A DNA stretch of 64,000 nt from Bifidobacterium olomucense. Lineage in GTDB: Bacteria > Actinomycetota > Actinomycetes > Actinomycetales > Bifidobacteriaceae. Below the pieces are notes generated by a model. The model was given only the letters and a program-made list of their open reading frames with translations, was not told where the DNA came from and searched no databases. Shown here in pieces: positions 35,517-44,634 of the stretch; the first letter of the stretch is position 1, and each line of letters starts with the position of its first letter. A program made the position numbers and the translations under genes. The stretch lies in NCBI RefSeq assembly GCF_012932375.1, contig NZ_JAAIIG010000002.1, forward strand, positions 1 to 64,000. The letters run 5' to 3'.

Positions 35517-37418
35517 ATGGTTGCGAACTACTTGACCCCTATGGACAGGGGAATGCTGGACGCGGTGAATCGCTTCCAGTCCGTGTCCACTCGTTCCGCC
35601 GTCCGTCTTGCGGGCGGAACTTCGATGGCGAACAACGGCCGGTATGGCCAACGTCTCCGTTCGTTAGGGAAACGCGGTCTGGTCACTTTGAACGGTGCCG
35701 GTGACGGCGCGCTTGGCTCCGCGTTCTTCTGGGGTCCGACTTCGAAGACGAGCCGCGCGATTGATTCGCCGCTGCAGTACAGCAAGGTGGATGTGCGTGC
35801 GCATACGGTGATGCTGTCGAGCATCGCGGGGCAGCTGATGCAGTGCGCTCTCGCGTATGACGAGGACGTGCTGAAGGTCGGTTCCCCGAACAACGACTAC
35901 CTGCATCTTGACAAGCAGTCATGCTTCGCGGTGGACGAGTGGGAGCGGCTGCGCGAGGAGATTCTGAATGGTGACGCGGATCTCATCGCCGAGCATGAGT
36001 ACCGTCCAGTGTGGGGCAAGGTGATGAAACTCATCGAGCAGACCGCGAACGACGAGGTGAAGCGGAACCAGTACACGACGCCGGAGCGTGAACTGTTCAC
36101 CGCGCGCGAGAGGCTCATCAGCGGATACCTGAAGCGTTGCGCGGAGCAGCCCATCAGTGAACCGTCCGGCGCGTACGAGGCGTGGTCGAGCATTCCCGAG
36201 GAGCGTAGCTACAACGACTATTGGCGTTGGGTGCTGATGAACAAGGACTACTGGTTCGATACGCGCGCGCATCGTTTCCTTGACTGGCACGGCTACGAGC
36301 AGGCGGTCGGAATGAACCCCGACATTGAACGCGAGCTGATTCGCCTCGCGGATCATTGCGTGGACATGGTGATTGCCCGCCCAGGCGGCTCCATCGCCAT
36401 CGAGCTTGAACGGACCGCGAAGGACGTGCGCGCGTATGAGCGGACGATGCTCGGGTTCTGCACCCCTCAGGCGGAGGTGACGTACTCGGCGTGCATCTGG
36501 ATCGTGACGACGAGCACGACACGAGCGAAGCTGGAGGAGGCACGCTCCAAGGTGCAGGAATGGCTCGCGAATTGGAGCGGCGGCGGTGCGCCGTTCTTCG
36601 TCCCGCAGGTCATCCTAGACGCGCACCTGAAGGACGGGAAGTCGTACGCCACCGGCGCCGACGTGGTCATCGGATCCTTGATGAATCGCGGCGCGGTGAA
36701 CGCGAACCGTCGCCGCCGCATCGCGCAGAACAGGAAGCGCTCCGCATCCATTCGCCGCTCTCTCTCCGCGAAGAAGCAGGCGCAGCGCGACGCGGAAACC
36801 GCGCAGCGGTACACGCCGCGCCGACCCGGCGGCGCTCCCATCCGCGTGGAGGAATACGAGGAGAACCGACGCATCGAGGCGGAGAAGACGGCGCGCGTCA
36901 CCGGGAACACCAACACTTCCCACGCACGACCGGTTCGGCCAACCGGCACGGAGACGCAACGGTCAGCCGGGAACAGACCGACGCCCACCATGCCCGTCGA
37001 TGTGCAGGTGCGGGATGATTCACCGGTGGACGCGCTCGACGCGATGGACGGGAACATCTTCAACACACCGCAGCCGCAGCAAACCGCACGACCAGTGGAA
37101 CCGGTGGAGGGCGAACGCAGGTTCCGGCGCATCGTACGCCAGCCGCAGGGCACGGCGCGGCGGAGGGAAGCACAGCCGGTGAATGATGGCATACCGGTCG
37201 CGTTCCACACGATGCAGCGAAGCACGACGAACACGAACCGCAACAACGCGGTACCGGTCGCACCGGCACGACCGGTGCCGACGCCTGACACGAACACGAA
37301 TGTCAACGCTCAGACAGGAGCCGCGAACGGCGAGGCGAACGGATCCGGTTTCAACTACGTGCGCGCCGCGCAGGAGGCGGAGCACCTGCCTGCGCCCGGC
37401 GAATCATTCCTCGACTGA
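35517..37418 (+). CDS. replication-relaxation-like protein
   Basis: A 633-residue protein. Residues 5-75 form a winged helix typical of the replication-relaxation family (LTPMDRGMLDAVNRFQSVST; RLRSLGKRGLVTL). Residues around 285-310 show DMVIARPGGSIAIELERTAK, the D-(x)n-E-x-E pattern that in this family resembles a PD-(D/E)xK nuclease core. After about residue 400 a long basic, Pro/Thr/Asn-rich tail follows. GGAGG precedes the ATG at 35,517. Such proteins occur in integrative and plasmid elements of actinobacteria, near mobilisation genes. Nuclease activity is inferred. Confidence 0.7.
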   Translation: MVANYLTPMDRGMLDAVNRFQSVSTRSAVRLAGGTSMANNGRYGQRLRSLGKRGLVTLNGAGDGALGSAFFWGPTSKTSRAIDSPLQYSKVDVRAHTVMLSSIAGQLMQCALAYDEDVLKVGSPNNDYLHLDKQSCFAVDEWERLREEILNGDADLIAEHEYRPVWGKVMKLIEQTANDEVKRNQYTTPERELFTARERLISGYLKRCAEQPISEPSGAYEAWSSIPEERSYNDYWRWVLMNKDYWFDTRAHRFLDWHGYEQAVGMNPDIERELIRLADHCVDMVIARPGGSIAIELERTAKDVRAYERTMLGFCTPQAEVTYSACIWIVTTSTTRAKLEEARSKVQEWLANWSGGGAPFFVPQVILDAHLKDGKSYATGADVVIGSLMNRGAVNANRRRRIAQNRKRSASIRRSLSAKKQAQRDAETAQRYTPRRPGGAPIRVEEYEENRRIEAEKTARVTGNTNTSHARPVRPTGTETQRSAGNRPTPTMPVDVQVRDDSPVDALDAMDGNIFNTPQPQQTARPVEPVEGERRFRRIVRQPQGTARRREAQPVNDGIPVAFHTMQRSTTNTNRNNAVPVAPARPVPTPDTNTNVNAQTGAANGEANGSGFNYVRAAQEAEHLPAPGESFLD

Positions 37419-37522
37419 CACGCGCAGAAGCAAACAGCCGAAGCACAGGCACAGGGGGGCGAGGAACCGAATGATTGAGCCGTTCATGTCGGTCGCTCTT
37501 GTTCCTCCCCTCAGTTTTCTCA

Positions 37523-37948
37523 TCACCGGGTTGCTACCGGTGGTTGTTCCTTCAACGTGATGTTCCTGTATGCCTCGTAGGCTTCTCGGATGATCTGCCG
37601 GAGGTTCGCGGGCATTTCGTAGTATTCGTCGTTCTCCTCGCGCAGCATCTTCACCTCGAAGCATTCGTCGTAGTGGTACTCGTTGAGGAGCCGGTACGTA
37701 TTGGCGAGCCACGTGTGGAGTTCGGGTCGTGCGGCGAGGACGGGTCCCCATTCCTGAATGGGATGGCCGGTGTGATGCCTGTCGTTCGAGGCATCGACGA
37801 TGCCGAGAATGGCCCCGACGCTTGGCGTGCCGGTTTCGAGGTCGGTGCGTTCGAGCCCCTGCTCGTTCAACGTCGCTTGTTCAATGCCTTCGAGTTCGTC
37901 GAGTTCCGCCGCATACCGGATCGCGTCGTTCAATGCGTCCTCGTCCAT
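37523..37948 (-). CDS. hypothetical acidic protein, 141 aa
   Basis: A soluble, strongly acidic 141-residue protein (MDEDALNDAIRYAAELDELE at the start, NDEYYEMPANLRQIIREAYE near the end). GGGGGAA precedes the ATG, which overlaps the stop of a 39-residue ORF (TGATG). It is the last gene of a cluster of four small coupled ORFs and converges on the replication-relaxation-like gene. Acidic proteins of this size in mobile elements are sometimes DNA mimics or inhibitors; that is only a possibility here. Confidence 0.6.
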   Translation of the reverse strand: MDEDALNDAIRYAAELDELEGIEQATLNEQGLERTDLETGTPSVGAILGIVDASNDRHHTGHPIQEWGPVLAARPELHTWLANTYRLLNEYHYDECFEVKMLREENDEYYEMPANLRQIIREAYEAYRNITLKEQPPVATR

Positions 37949-38067
37949 CAGCGTTCCCCCGTCGGCTCCTCGTCGAGTACGACGTCGCCGTCATCCAGCG
38001 GGTCCGTAGCCGCGTCGCTGATTGGTTCATAGTCGGATTCGTCATTCCTCTGCTCGTTGCTCTCCAT
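37948..38067 (-). CDS. 39-aa acidic small protein
   Basis: ATG at 38,067 after AAGGAGCGGAGC, ending in a TGA that shares two bases with the next start codon. The product is extremely acidic (LDDGDVVLDEEPTGER) and has no hydrophobic part. The good ribosome site and the stop-start overlap support it as a real coupled gene rather than a chance frame. Confidence 0.5.
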   Translation of the reverse strand: MESNEQRNDESDYEPISDAATDPLDDGDVVLDEEPTGER

Positions 38068-38087
38068 GCTCCGCTCCTTGTCGTTGC

Positions 38088-38270
38088 TCACGTCATCGTC
38101 TTCGTGCCATGCTTCCTCCATCCCGTGCAGTGCGTCGCCAACGGGATACGGAAGTTCACGGCACGGACCGCGTCCTCGTCATACCTGGTGTTGCCAAGCG
38201 CGTCGACTGACTCCTCGAACCAGCGGACCACCACGGTCCGCAGGAGCAGCAGGCCGAATGCGCGCGGCAT
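38088..38270 (-). CDS. 60-aa small protein
   Basis: Starts MPRAFGLLLLRTVVVRWFEE at an ATG that overlaps the stop of the preceding 40-residue ORF (TAATG) and ends 20 bases before the next small gene. The body (ESVDALGNTRYDEDAVRAVN) reads like a real protein. No family recognised. An extension upstream in the same frame exists but would start at TTG inside the previous ORF. Confidence 0.45.
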   Translation of the reverse strand: MPRAFGLLLLRTVVVRWFEESVDALGNTRYDEDAVRAVNFRIPLATHCTGWRKHGTKTMT

Positions 38271-38392
38271 TAGGCTCCACGCGCCACTGTTCGGCATGAC
38301 ACGGACGACTCGTTCACACAAGCGCCATCCGCACGCGCCCCGGTGAAGCGCACCCAGCCCAGACCACGGAGCAGCTCCACACTGGCGCTCAC
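38270..38392 (-). CDS. 40-aa small protein heading a coupled cluster
   Basis: GTG start at 38,392 after GGGGAGGGGAGA, product SASVELLRGLGWVRFTGARA and a short tail, ending TAA overlapped by the next ATG. It could alternatively be the first half of one gene joined with the next ORF by a frameshift. A GGGATATTCGCC motif lies about 75 bases upstream (38,466-38,484). Confidence 0.4.
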   Translation of the reverse strand: MSASVELLRGLGWVRFTGARADGACVNESSVSCRTVARGA

Positions 38393-38615
38393 GTCGTCTC
38401 CCCTCCCCACGCCCATCACGCCCCTCCCGTGTATGAACCAGTCACGCACGAGACGGGTTGGTTTCGTCAACAGGCGAATATCCCCACGACCACACAAGCC
38501 GCGGAATCCGAGGGACGAATGAGAATGGCGCGGGTGGTGCGGGTTCTTGTGAATCGGGCTGGTTTTATTTCCCCACTCCACCCGCACCGCGTTCGTACTG
38601 TGTTCCCCTCCGGCC

Positions 38616-39692
38616 TCATTCCCGGTCGTGCACGTCTGGTCCCGTCGGTTTCGTTCGTTGATCGTCGGGGTGCCATGCCTTGACGATGAGGTCGCTGGCG
38701 GTTGGCGCGGTGTGGAGCTTGCCCCTGTGCGGCGCGTTGCGTGGCGCGTGCGCCTTGTTCGGCGGCACGCATGGCCGCGCGGCTGGCGTGGACGGGTTGT
38801 TGAACAGGCCGGTGTGCTTCGGATTGCGCGTCTGGTTCCTCGTGGTGCGCGTGGCGGCTGATGTCACGCGCTGGTATTCGCGTCGAGCCTGGTAGCGTGC
38901 ATCATCCGCCGCCACCCATGCGTCAATCACCTGCGGCAGGAACATGGTGGGCACCTCGCGTAGCTCGTCGGCGCTCGTGGCGATGAGCGGGTCGTACTCG
39001 TACACGGTGGTGATGAGGAGGAGTTCGCTCATGGCGAGGGCCTCGGGGTACCGGGTCTTCGCGTCCAACGGACCGCATCCGAGGAGGTACGCGGCGCGCG
39101 GCACGCTCGTGGCCTGGCAGTCGCGCATGGTTTTCTTGTCAAGCGTGACCCTGAGGCCCGGCACGGTTGTGCCGTTCATCATGCGCTCCCATTCGTCGCG
39201 CCACTTCACGTAGGAGCGTGGCTGGATGCCCACCGGCATCTCGTCGCTGACGGGACGACGGTGAGCACGGTCCCACGCGAGGACGTTCTCCTCCGCACCG
39301 GGGAGGTTCCCCTCGTTCACGGTCCTGTTGAACCCCGCCGCATCGATGTACAGCGGGTTCCCCGATGATTCACGCTCCGGACGAACGTACAGGCCAAGCC
39401 TCCACGTCGTGTCGGGGAACCTTTTCACACCGGCGAGCCTGATGAGCCTTTCGCTGAGACCGGTGCGCCTCGCAGCCGCACGCGCCTCGCGCATCGGCGA
39501 ATCATCCCACGTCAGGCACAGCAGCATGAGGCCCGAGTACGGCAGCACGAGACCGGGTTCGCCGATCGGAACGTCAAGCGGCACCGGCTCCATGAGACCG
39601 TTCGCACGCGAGTACGAGTACGGCTCCACCCACTCATGGTCCTCCGGCCGGAACAACGAACCACTCAGGCCAAGCACCTCCGCACGCTTCAT
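38616..39692 (-). CDS. hypothetical element protein, 358 aa
   Basis: A 358-residue soluble protein, start ATG 39,692 after GGGGGAA, first residues MKRAEVLGLSGSLFRPEDHE. A hydrophobic patch near residue 60 (LPYSGLMLLCLTW) is too polar for a membrane helix. The segment AYLLGCGPLDAKTRYPEALA and the following PTMFLPQVIDAWVAADDAR have a rhythm like the repeated unit in the protein at 47,428. The last 90 residues are basic and disordered. Upstream stands the inverted repeat at 39,751-39,768. Confidence 0.6.
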   Translation of the reverse strand: MKRAEVLGLSGSLFRPEDHEWVEPYSYSRANGLMEPVPLDVPIGEPGLVLPYSGLMLLCLTWDDSPMREARAAARRTGLSERLIRLAGVKRFPDTTWRLGLYVRPERESSGNPLYIDAAGFNRTVNEGNLPGAEENVLAWDRAHRRPVSDEMPVGIQPRSYVKWRDEWERMMNGTTVPGLRVTLDKKTMRDCQATSVPRAAYLLGCGPLDAKTRYPEALAMSELLLITTVYEYDPLIATSADELREVPTMFLPQVIDAWVAADDARYQARREYQRVTSAATRTTRNQTRNPKHTGLFNNPSTPAARPCVPPNKAHAPRNAPHRGKLHTAPTASDLIVKAWHPDDQRTKPTGPDVHDRE

Positions 39693-39750
39693 CTCTTCCC
39701 CCGCATCATTCCTCGGACGCCGGTCGGGCTCACCGACCCGACGCAACGCC

Positions 39751-39768
39751 CTTGTCAATTCTGACAAG
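39751..39768. promoter_or_regulatory. inverted repeat CTTGTCA-N4-TGACAAG
   Basis: A perfect seven-base palindrome 60 bases before the 358-residue protein gene, directly followed (on the plus strand) by GCAATATCGC. The same composite, GATATT next to a TTGTC/GACAA palindrome, occurs at 40,594-40,620 and in changed form at 35,412, 38,466 and 48,561. It is a likely operator for an element repressor. Confidence 0.5.
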
Positions 39769-39995
39769 GCAATATCGCACGGCACGGGCAGCGAACAAGC
39801 GACAAGCGGGAACCGCCACGGAGAACGAGCGAAGCATGAACCATGGAGCAGACCAAAGAGAAGGAAGGGGCGCGGCACAAGTGATGACTGCATCAGCGGG
39901 GTGGAGAAGCCAAGGACTGACGCTGATGGTCTTTGACCATCAAAACGGGAAAGGAGAAGAGGGAATGGTGCCGCCCCTCGCCGTTTTGCACGCCG

Positions 39996-40370
39996 TCACT
40001 TGGCCCGGCTCCGGGCCTCGGCCTCGCGCCTGCGCAGGAGCTCCTGCTCGGCGTTCCACCGGTAGCCCCACGTCTCGATGCTCCTGCGCTCGTAGCGCCG
40101 GTGGTTCGTGGCGGGGTCCACCTCGACCGTCGCGTCGAGCCTGTCCTCGCGGTACAGCTGGTCGAGCCGCTGCCGGGACATCCCGACGATGGCCGCCGCC
40201 TCGCCCGTGGTGAGCCACTCGCGCCCGTTCTCGTCCATGCGCATGATGGTCAGTCCTCGCTTCCCGTAGATTCCGTAGTGTCGGTTCGCCCAGTCGTACG
40301 TCGGCAGGGTCATTGGGTCGTCGGAGTTCGCGATGCCATCACCCGTGTTCCGCCAATCCAGTACGAGCAT
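39996..40370 (-). CDS. helix-turn-helix DNA-binding protein, possible excisionase
   Basis: A 124-residue protein with an excisionase/MerR-type helix-turn-helix (LTTGEAAAIVGMSRQRLDQL, then YRYERRSIETW-like wing residues). AAGGACG precedes the ATG at 40,370. It diverges from the integrase gene across a 1.3-kb region with six TCCTGTGCGAA sites. Position next to an integrase and the DNA-binding fold make a recombination directionality factor or integrase repressor likely. The first 45 residues are unusual for Xis proteins. Confidence 0.72.
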   Translation of the reverse strand: MLVLDWRNTGDGIANSDDPMTLPTYDWANRHYGIYGKRGLTIMRMDENGREWLTTGEAAAIVGMSRQRLDQLYREDRLDATVEVDPATNHRRYERRSIETWGYRWNAEQELLRRREAEARSRAK

Positions 40371-41691
40371 ATGAACTCGTCCTTGTTCGTGTTGTCGTAT
40401 CCGGCGGGATGCCGTTCCAGCGCAGCTTCCGGCCGCCGGTCCGCGTCGAGGCGGGGCCGTCCATGTCGTTCCTACCCGCGCGGGGCTTGGTCGTCGCGCT
40501 GGATCGGGGCGTCGCCGCCCCTCCGCCGCAGCCAAGCGCCGGGATCCTCCCCTCGCCATGCTCCACTTCCTCCGGAACAAGCCCGGTCGGCCACCTGTCA
40601 ACCTCGACAAGGCCAATATCCACACGAACAGGAACGAACCGGCAACGCCACCAGCCACGCATAGTCGCACAGGAGAACCAGCCCCCATGCGAAAAACAAG
40701 GATTATCCGCGCCCGCGCCCGGCTTCGCACCGTTCGTTTCCTGTGCGAACCGCACGTATGCTCGCGGATCCATTCACTCCCATCCGGGCGAGGAAGGAGT
40801 GGAACGGCATCGGCTGCCGTCCCGCCGCGCCCATACATGACGATGGGCGCGCAAGAGCGGTACGGACGCCCACCGGGAATCGGAATCGCGAGGAGGCAGG
40901 ACGCGGAGCGAGTGGCCTGGAGGCTTCTCGGTGGTGGCCGATTGCCGGGTCCCGCCTTTCCCTGCGGTTCCTGATGGGGTTTTGCGTTTTGTTTGGATTC
41001 CTCACACCGGGGTCGGCTCCGGTGCCGTTCTTCTCCTGTGCGAAGTCGCACGGAGCGTGGCCGTGTGACTTTGCACAAGGTCATGGAGCCGCGCCGTGCG
41101 GTGTCGGCGGATTCCGTGCCCGAGTGGCGCCCCGGTGCATGACGTTGGTCCTCCCTCTTCTACTGCCGCTTGGGTTTCGTGGTGTGGCGGCTGCGCCTCG
41201 CGCGGTTCCGTTCGGCACGGCGCGCCTGTCGGGCGTCCGGCACGCCGATGCGGGTTCCCCTCGCCTGTCGGAGCGAGTTCGCACAGGAGCGGTTCCGTGT
41301 AGTCGCGGCGGAACTTCGACGTTCCCCTCCCCGCCTACTGCCGGTTGGGTTCCGCCGGGTATGCGAAGGCCCGCCCGGTGTGGTTCCGGGCGGGCCTTCC
41401 TGTCATGGAGTTCCTGTGCGAATCCTTGCGGGACCCCTTGGTGCGACACGCCTCATGTCGTATGCGAAGTCACACAGGATGTATGATTGAGGTGCGTTCG
41501 CACAGGATTCGCATAGCGAGAAACGTTGAAATCAAGCCGATTCGAGTCACTTCGACACGTTGAACTTGAACTCCACCATAAGGGGGTCGAGTTAACCCAA
41601 CGCTTGGAAACAAGCCGTTTCCAACCCCACCGTGACCCGATTTCGCAAAATACTTCGCAAAATCCGCGGTCGTTCCGGTGAGGAGCAAGAA
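40371..41691. other. gene-free region with TCCTGTGCGAA repeats
   Basis: Between the divergent helix-turn-helix and integrase genes. Six copies of a TCCTGTGCGAA-type sequence occur: 40,739-40,755, 41,034-41,051 and 41,412-41,424 on plus; 41,273-41,288, 41,464-41,479 and 41,492-41,507 on minus. Three or four are followed by a GTCGCAC-like half, giving an imperfect palindrome. A TTGGAAA-N7-TTTCCAA palindrome at 41,604-41,624 stands 70 bases before the integrase start. Integrase arm sites or repressor operators are the most likely roles. No coding frame is convincing. Confidence 0.55.
41366..41398. terminator. strong GC hairpin
   Basis: AAGGCCCGCCCGG, seven-base loop, CCGGGCGGGCCTT: a perfect 13-base-pair stem with A and T tails on either side, able to work in both directions. 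It isolates the region just upstream of the integrase gene. Confidence 0.6.
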
Positions 41692-44067
41692 ATGCCGCAA
41701 GACACGGAGCCGAAGCACCACGACCAGCAGAGTGCCGACATCATCATTCCTACCGTTTTTAGGACCAGTATAACCCGGCCCGGAGTCACCGCACCGGAAC
41801 CCGAGCCAGCGGAGCCGGGAGCCGCGGTGACGGGCACGCAGAAGAACGGGGAAAACCCGATCGGCAGGGCCGCGCTGATGGGCTTAGTCTCTGGAGTGGA
41901 GAACCCGGAGGAGCCGGGGCAACGAAGCACGGAGATGAGGATGAGGAGCGGCAAGAAGCCGACTGCCGCACGGACGAGCGGCAGCGACGACGCGGAGCCG
42001 GTGACGGGCACGGATGCCACGGTTCAGACCACCGAACCGGGCAGGACCACGACCCGCAGGGGCACGGGCAGGAGGAACAACAAGCGCGTGCCCCTCATCG
42101 GCCAGCAGGCCTGGGCCAACCCACCGACGCGCAGCTACCCGTACTGGAGGGTCTGGTGGATCGACGCCGCCGGCAAGAAGCATTCCACGACGGTCAGCGG
42201 CACCGAGGACGACGCGTACAACACCGCGTCGGAGAAGCTCGGCTACCGGAAACCCAAGGGGCCGGTGCACGGAACCCCGAAGAACCCGCTCGTGAAGGAC
42301 GTGTACGAGGAGTACGTCAGGGCCGGCGACCATCCGAAGTGGGGGTCCGGGACCACGAGCCAGAAGCGGCAGGCCATGACCCGCGTGTGGCTCGTCATCG
42401 GTGACAAGAAGATACGCGACGTGGTGCCGAGCGACCTCGCGCGCATCGACATGGCCGGCATACGCCCGGCCGCTCAGAAGCGGCTGCGCAGCGAGGTCCG
42501 TCGTCTCTTCGACTACGCGCACTCCGTGTACGGCATCGAGGGGACCGGCGACGATTACGCGAAACCAGTGCCCGTCGTGACGAACTACCGTCGCGAGGAA
42601 AGCACGACGAACGTCACCGTGAAGAAGGAGGACGTGCCCTCCACGCGTTGGGTGGCGTGCCTCATCACGCTCACGGCCTCCACGATGAACGTGACCCCGC
42701 TTGACGAGGAGATGGACATGCGCACCCAGCGCGAGGCGGCGGCACACGCGGCACATGAGCTGCTCACCGGACGCGGGACCGGCCAGGTGCCGGAGTACAC
42801 CACGTGGATAGACACGGTGAGCGGTGAGAAGCAGACCACGAGCGGCTGGACCAACGAGCCGCTCGACGGCCCCACGGGCTGCAACCCGCTGGATGACATC
42901 TGGAGGATGGGGATTCCCGAGGATAAGCGGATAGCCCGCATCACCGGGCCGCTCATCAGAACCGAGGAGGCATACCAACGCGCGAACGAGGACGTGGCAC
43001 GGCAGTACCGCAGGCTCACCGCGTTCCTCGCGATGGGGGCCGGCGTCGGTACCCGCGTCGGTGAGCAGATAGCGCTTCGCGTGGGCAACGTCCTCACACC
43101 CGACCAGGCGGCGTTCCTCTTCGTGGACGCGCACATCCAGAACTGGGACGAGGAGACGGATGACGCGCTGAGGTTCGACGGCCGGCAACCACCGGAGAGC
43201 CGCAGGGGCTGGTACGGTGCCATCCACATCGAGGAGCAGTACACGCAGGCCGGTTCCGGTTACCGGCTCGGCCGGCCGAAGTGGAACAACGAGATGGATG
43301 ACAAGACCCGCTGGGTCCACATGCCCTACTACCTGCCATCGTGGCAGTACGAGGACGACCCGAGGCCGCTACGAGAGCAGATAGCGGGTATGGACGGCAT
43401 GCAGCGCTTCGCACCACACGCGAGGACGCAGGACGACGAATCGTTCTGGTCCTCCACGCGCGAGGAGGTGGGTTACGCCTGGGCCGAGGGCTACACTCCG
43501 CTCGGCTGGTGCATGCTCCAGTGGCTCATCGACCTGTGGAACACACCGACCCTGAACCGCGCCGCCGGCGGATCGCTCTCCGCGAAGCTTGCCCTATTCA
43601 CAAGGCTGCTCATGTTCCCGACCCGACGGCCCACGAACGACCCGGACAGCCTGAAGGTCGGCATGAGCGAGGATTGGAGGGCCAGCGGCCACGGCAAGCT
43701 CATACCCGGCACCGGCGGCTACACGAACCAGAAACGCATGCAGCTCCTCACGAACCCCGTCATGGACTACGTGAGCCAGCGCATGGAACTCGCGACCAAG
43801 TACAACCCATGGCCACCGAACCACAACACGTATACCGGCATGACCGTGCCCGTCGTCGGTGGCAAGGAATGGAAGGCCCCGCGCGTCGGATGGACCCACC
43901 ACTCACTGCGTCACTACAGCGCGTCCATACGACTCGCGAGCGGCGTACCCATCACGCTCATCAGCAAGGAACTCGGCCACAAGGACATCTCCACCACGAT
44001 AGAGACGTACATCCACCTCATAGACGAGGCACAAAGCACCATCCCATCAGCCGGCTTCGAGTTCTGA
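41692..44067 (+). CDS. giant tyrosine recombinase (integrase)
   Basis: A 791-residue integrase. GAGGAGC stands before the ATG at 41,692; a GTG at 41,632 would extend it without a ribosome site. The first 130 residues are disordered. A core-binding region follows (VKDVYEEYVRAGDHPKWGSG), and catalytic residues are R455 (GVGTRVGEQ), H737-x-x-R740 (HSLRHYSA), H763 (LGHKD) and Y773 (IETYIH). The distance between the first arginine and the H-x-x-R box is about 280 residues, against roughly 100 in XerD, and a second long insert precedes R455. All catalytic residues are present, so it is probably active. Confidence 0.85.
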   Translation: MPQDTEPKHHDQQSADIIIPTVFRTSITRPGVTAPEPEPAEPGAAVTGTQKNGENPIGRAALMGLVSGVENPEEPGQRSTEMRMRSGKKPTAARTSGSDDAEPVTGTDATVQTTEPGRTTTRRGTGRRNNKRVPLIGQQAWANPPTRSYPYWRVWWIDAAGKKHSTTVSGTEDDAYNTASEKLGYRKPKGPVHGTPKNPLVKDVYEEYVRAGDHPKWGSGTTSQKRQAMTRVWLVIGDKKIRDVVPSDLARIDMAGIRPAAQKRLRSEVRRLFDYAHSVYGIEGTGDDYAKPVPVVTNYRREESTTNVTVKKEDVPSTRWVACLITLTASTMNVTPLDEEMDMRTQREAAAHAAHELLTGRGTGQVPEYTTWIDTVSGEKQTTSGWTNEPLDGPTGCNPLDDIWRMGIPEDKRIARITGPLIRTEEAYQRANEDVARQYRRLTAFLAMGAGVGTRVGEQIALRVGNVLTPDQAAFLFVDAHIQNWDEETDDALRFDGRQPPESRRGWYGAIHIEEQYTQAGSGYRLGRPKWNNEMDDKTRWVHMPYYLPSWQYEDDPRPLREQIAGMDGMQRFAPHARTQDDESFWSSTREEVGYAWAEGYTPLGWCMLQWLIDLWNTPTLNRAAGGSLSAKLALFTRLLMFPTRRPTNDPDSLKVGMSEDWRASGHGKLIPGTGGYTNQKRMQLLTNPVMDYVSQRMELATKYNPWPPNHNTYTGMTVPVVGGKEWKAPRVGWTHHSLRHYSASIRLASGVPITLISKELGHKDISTTIETYIHLIDEAQSTIPSAGFEF

Positions 44068-44076
44068 CGCAATGAA

Positions 44077-44105
44077 GGGGCCGGGATAACCATCACCCCG
44101 GCCCC
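44077..44105 (+). terminator. integrase terminator hairpin
   Basis: GGGGCCGGG, 11-base loop, CCCGGCCCC starting ten bases after the integrase stop codon. Followed 28 bases later by a copy of the intergenic repeat. Confidence 0.65.
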
Positions 44106-44132
44106 TCACCAGCGAGCGCGCAGTGGTCAACG

Positions 44133-44153
44133 ATAATCCCGGACCACCCGCGC
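44133..44153 (-). repeat. GCGCGGGTGGTCCGGG repeat, single copy
   Basis: Reverse-orientation copy between the convergent integrase and 74-residue membrane protein genes. Matches the family consensus over its whole length. Confidence 0.85.
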
Positions 44154-44223
44154 AAACCTTTGTCTTTTCCCATTCATCCAGCGGTGACCAGCACCGCCCG
44201 GCACTCCTTACCTATTGGGTCAA

Positions 44224-44448
44224 TCACGGGGTCATGGCCGCGGGGTCCGTGGTGACGGTATCCACGAACCATTCGCTGCCCGTGAGGAGGTCGGCCACCT
44301 GGTTCACGGCCCAGATGACCCAGTTCGCACCGGCCTTCACCACCTCGATGGGGTTCCCGAAGATGGACCACAACGCTACGAGCAGGCCGAGGCCCGCTAT
44401 CACCATGAGCGTGTCGCGCACGACACCCCACACTCCACCACCACGCAT
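44224..44448 (-). CDS. small membrane protein, 74 aa
   Basis: A 74-residue protein with one strong helix (LMVIAGLGLLVALWSIFG) and a second amphipathic one (GANWVIWAVNQVADLL). GGAGGGAGG six bases before the ATG is among the best ribosome sites in the window. Size and pattern resemble small phage or plasmid membrane proteins, but no family is recognised. Confidence 0.65.
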   Translation of the reverse strand: MRGGGVWGVVRDTLMVIAGLGLLVALWSIFGNPIEVVKAGANWVIWAVNQVADLLTGSEWFVDTVTTDPAAMTP

Positions 44449-44545
44449 GACTGCCTCCCTCCAACGGCACGAGCACCAGCAGTCACCCGCATATCCACGA
44501 CCGCGAACCCTTGTGGCCGCCGCGGTATGGAGGAATCAACACGTT

Positions 44546-44566
44546 ACGCGGGTGGTCCGGGATTAT
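44546..44566 (+). repeat. GCGCGGGTGGTCCGGG repeat, single copy
   Basis: Forward copy in the divergent gap between the 74-residue membrane protein and the 338-residue protein, followed by a run of T. Confidence 0.85.
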
Positions 44567-44634
44567 TTTTGGTTTCCCGGGCGTGTCCCCGTGTGGATCT
44601 GGGATGATCTGATCGCTTTTGCGAGGAGGCCGTC

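Noticed and set aside
34700..35518. Minus-strand 272-codon frame before the replication-relaxation-like gene
   Set aside because: Thr/Arg/Pro-rich composition, no ribosome site, and it runs over the inverted repeat and the start of the real gene on the other strand.
41884..43320. Minus-strand frame of 478 codons opposite the integrase
   Set aside because: Antisense to an integrase with intact catalytic residues; no ribosome site and no domain.
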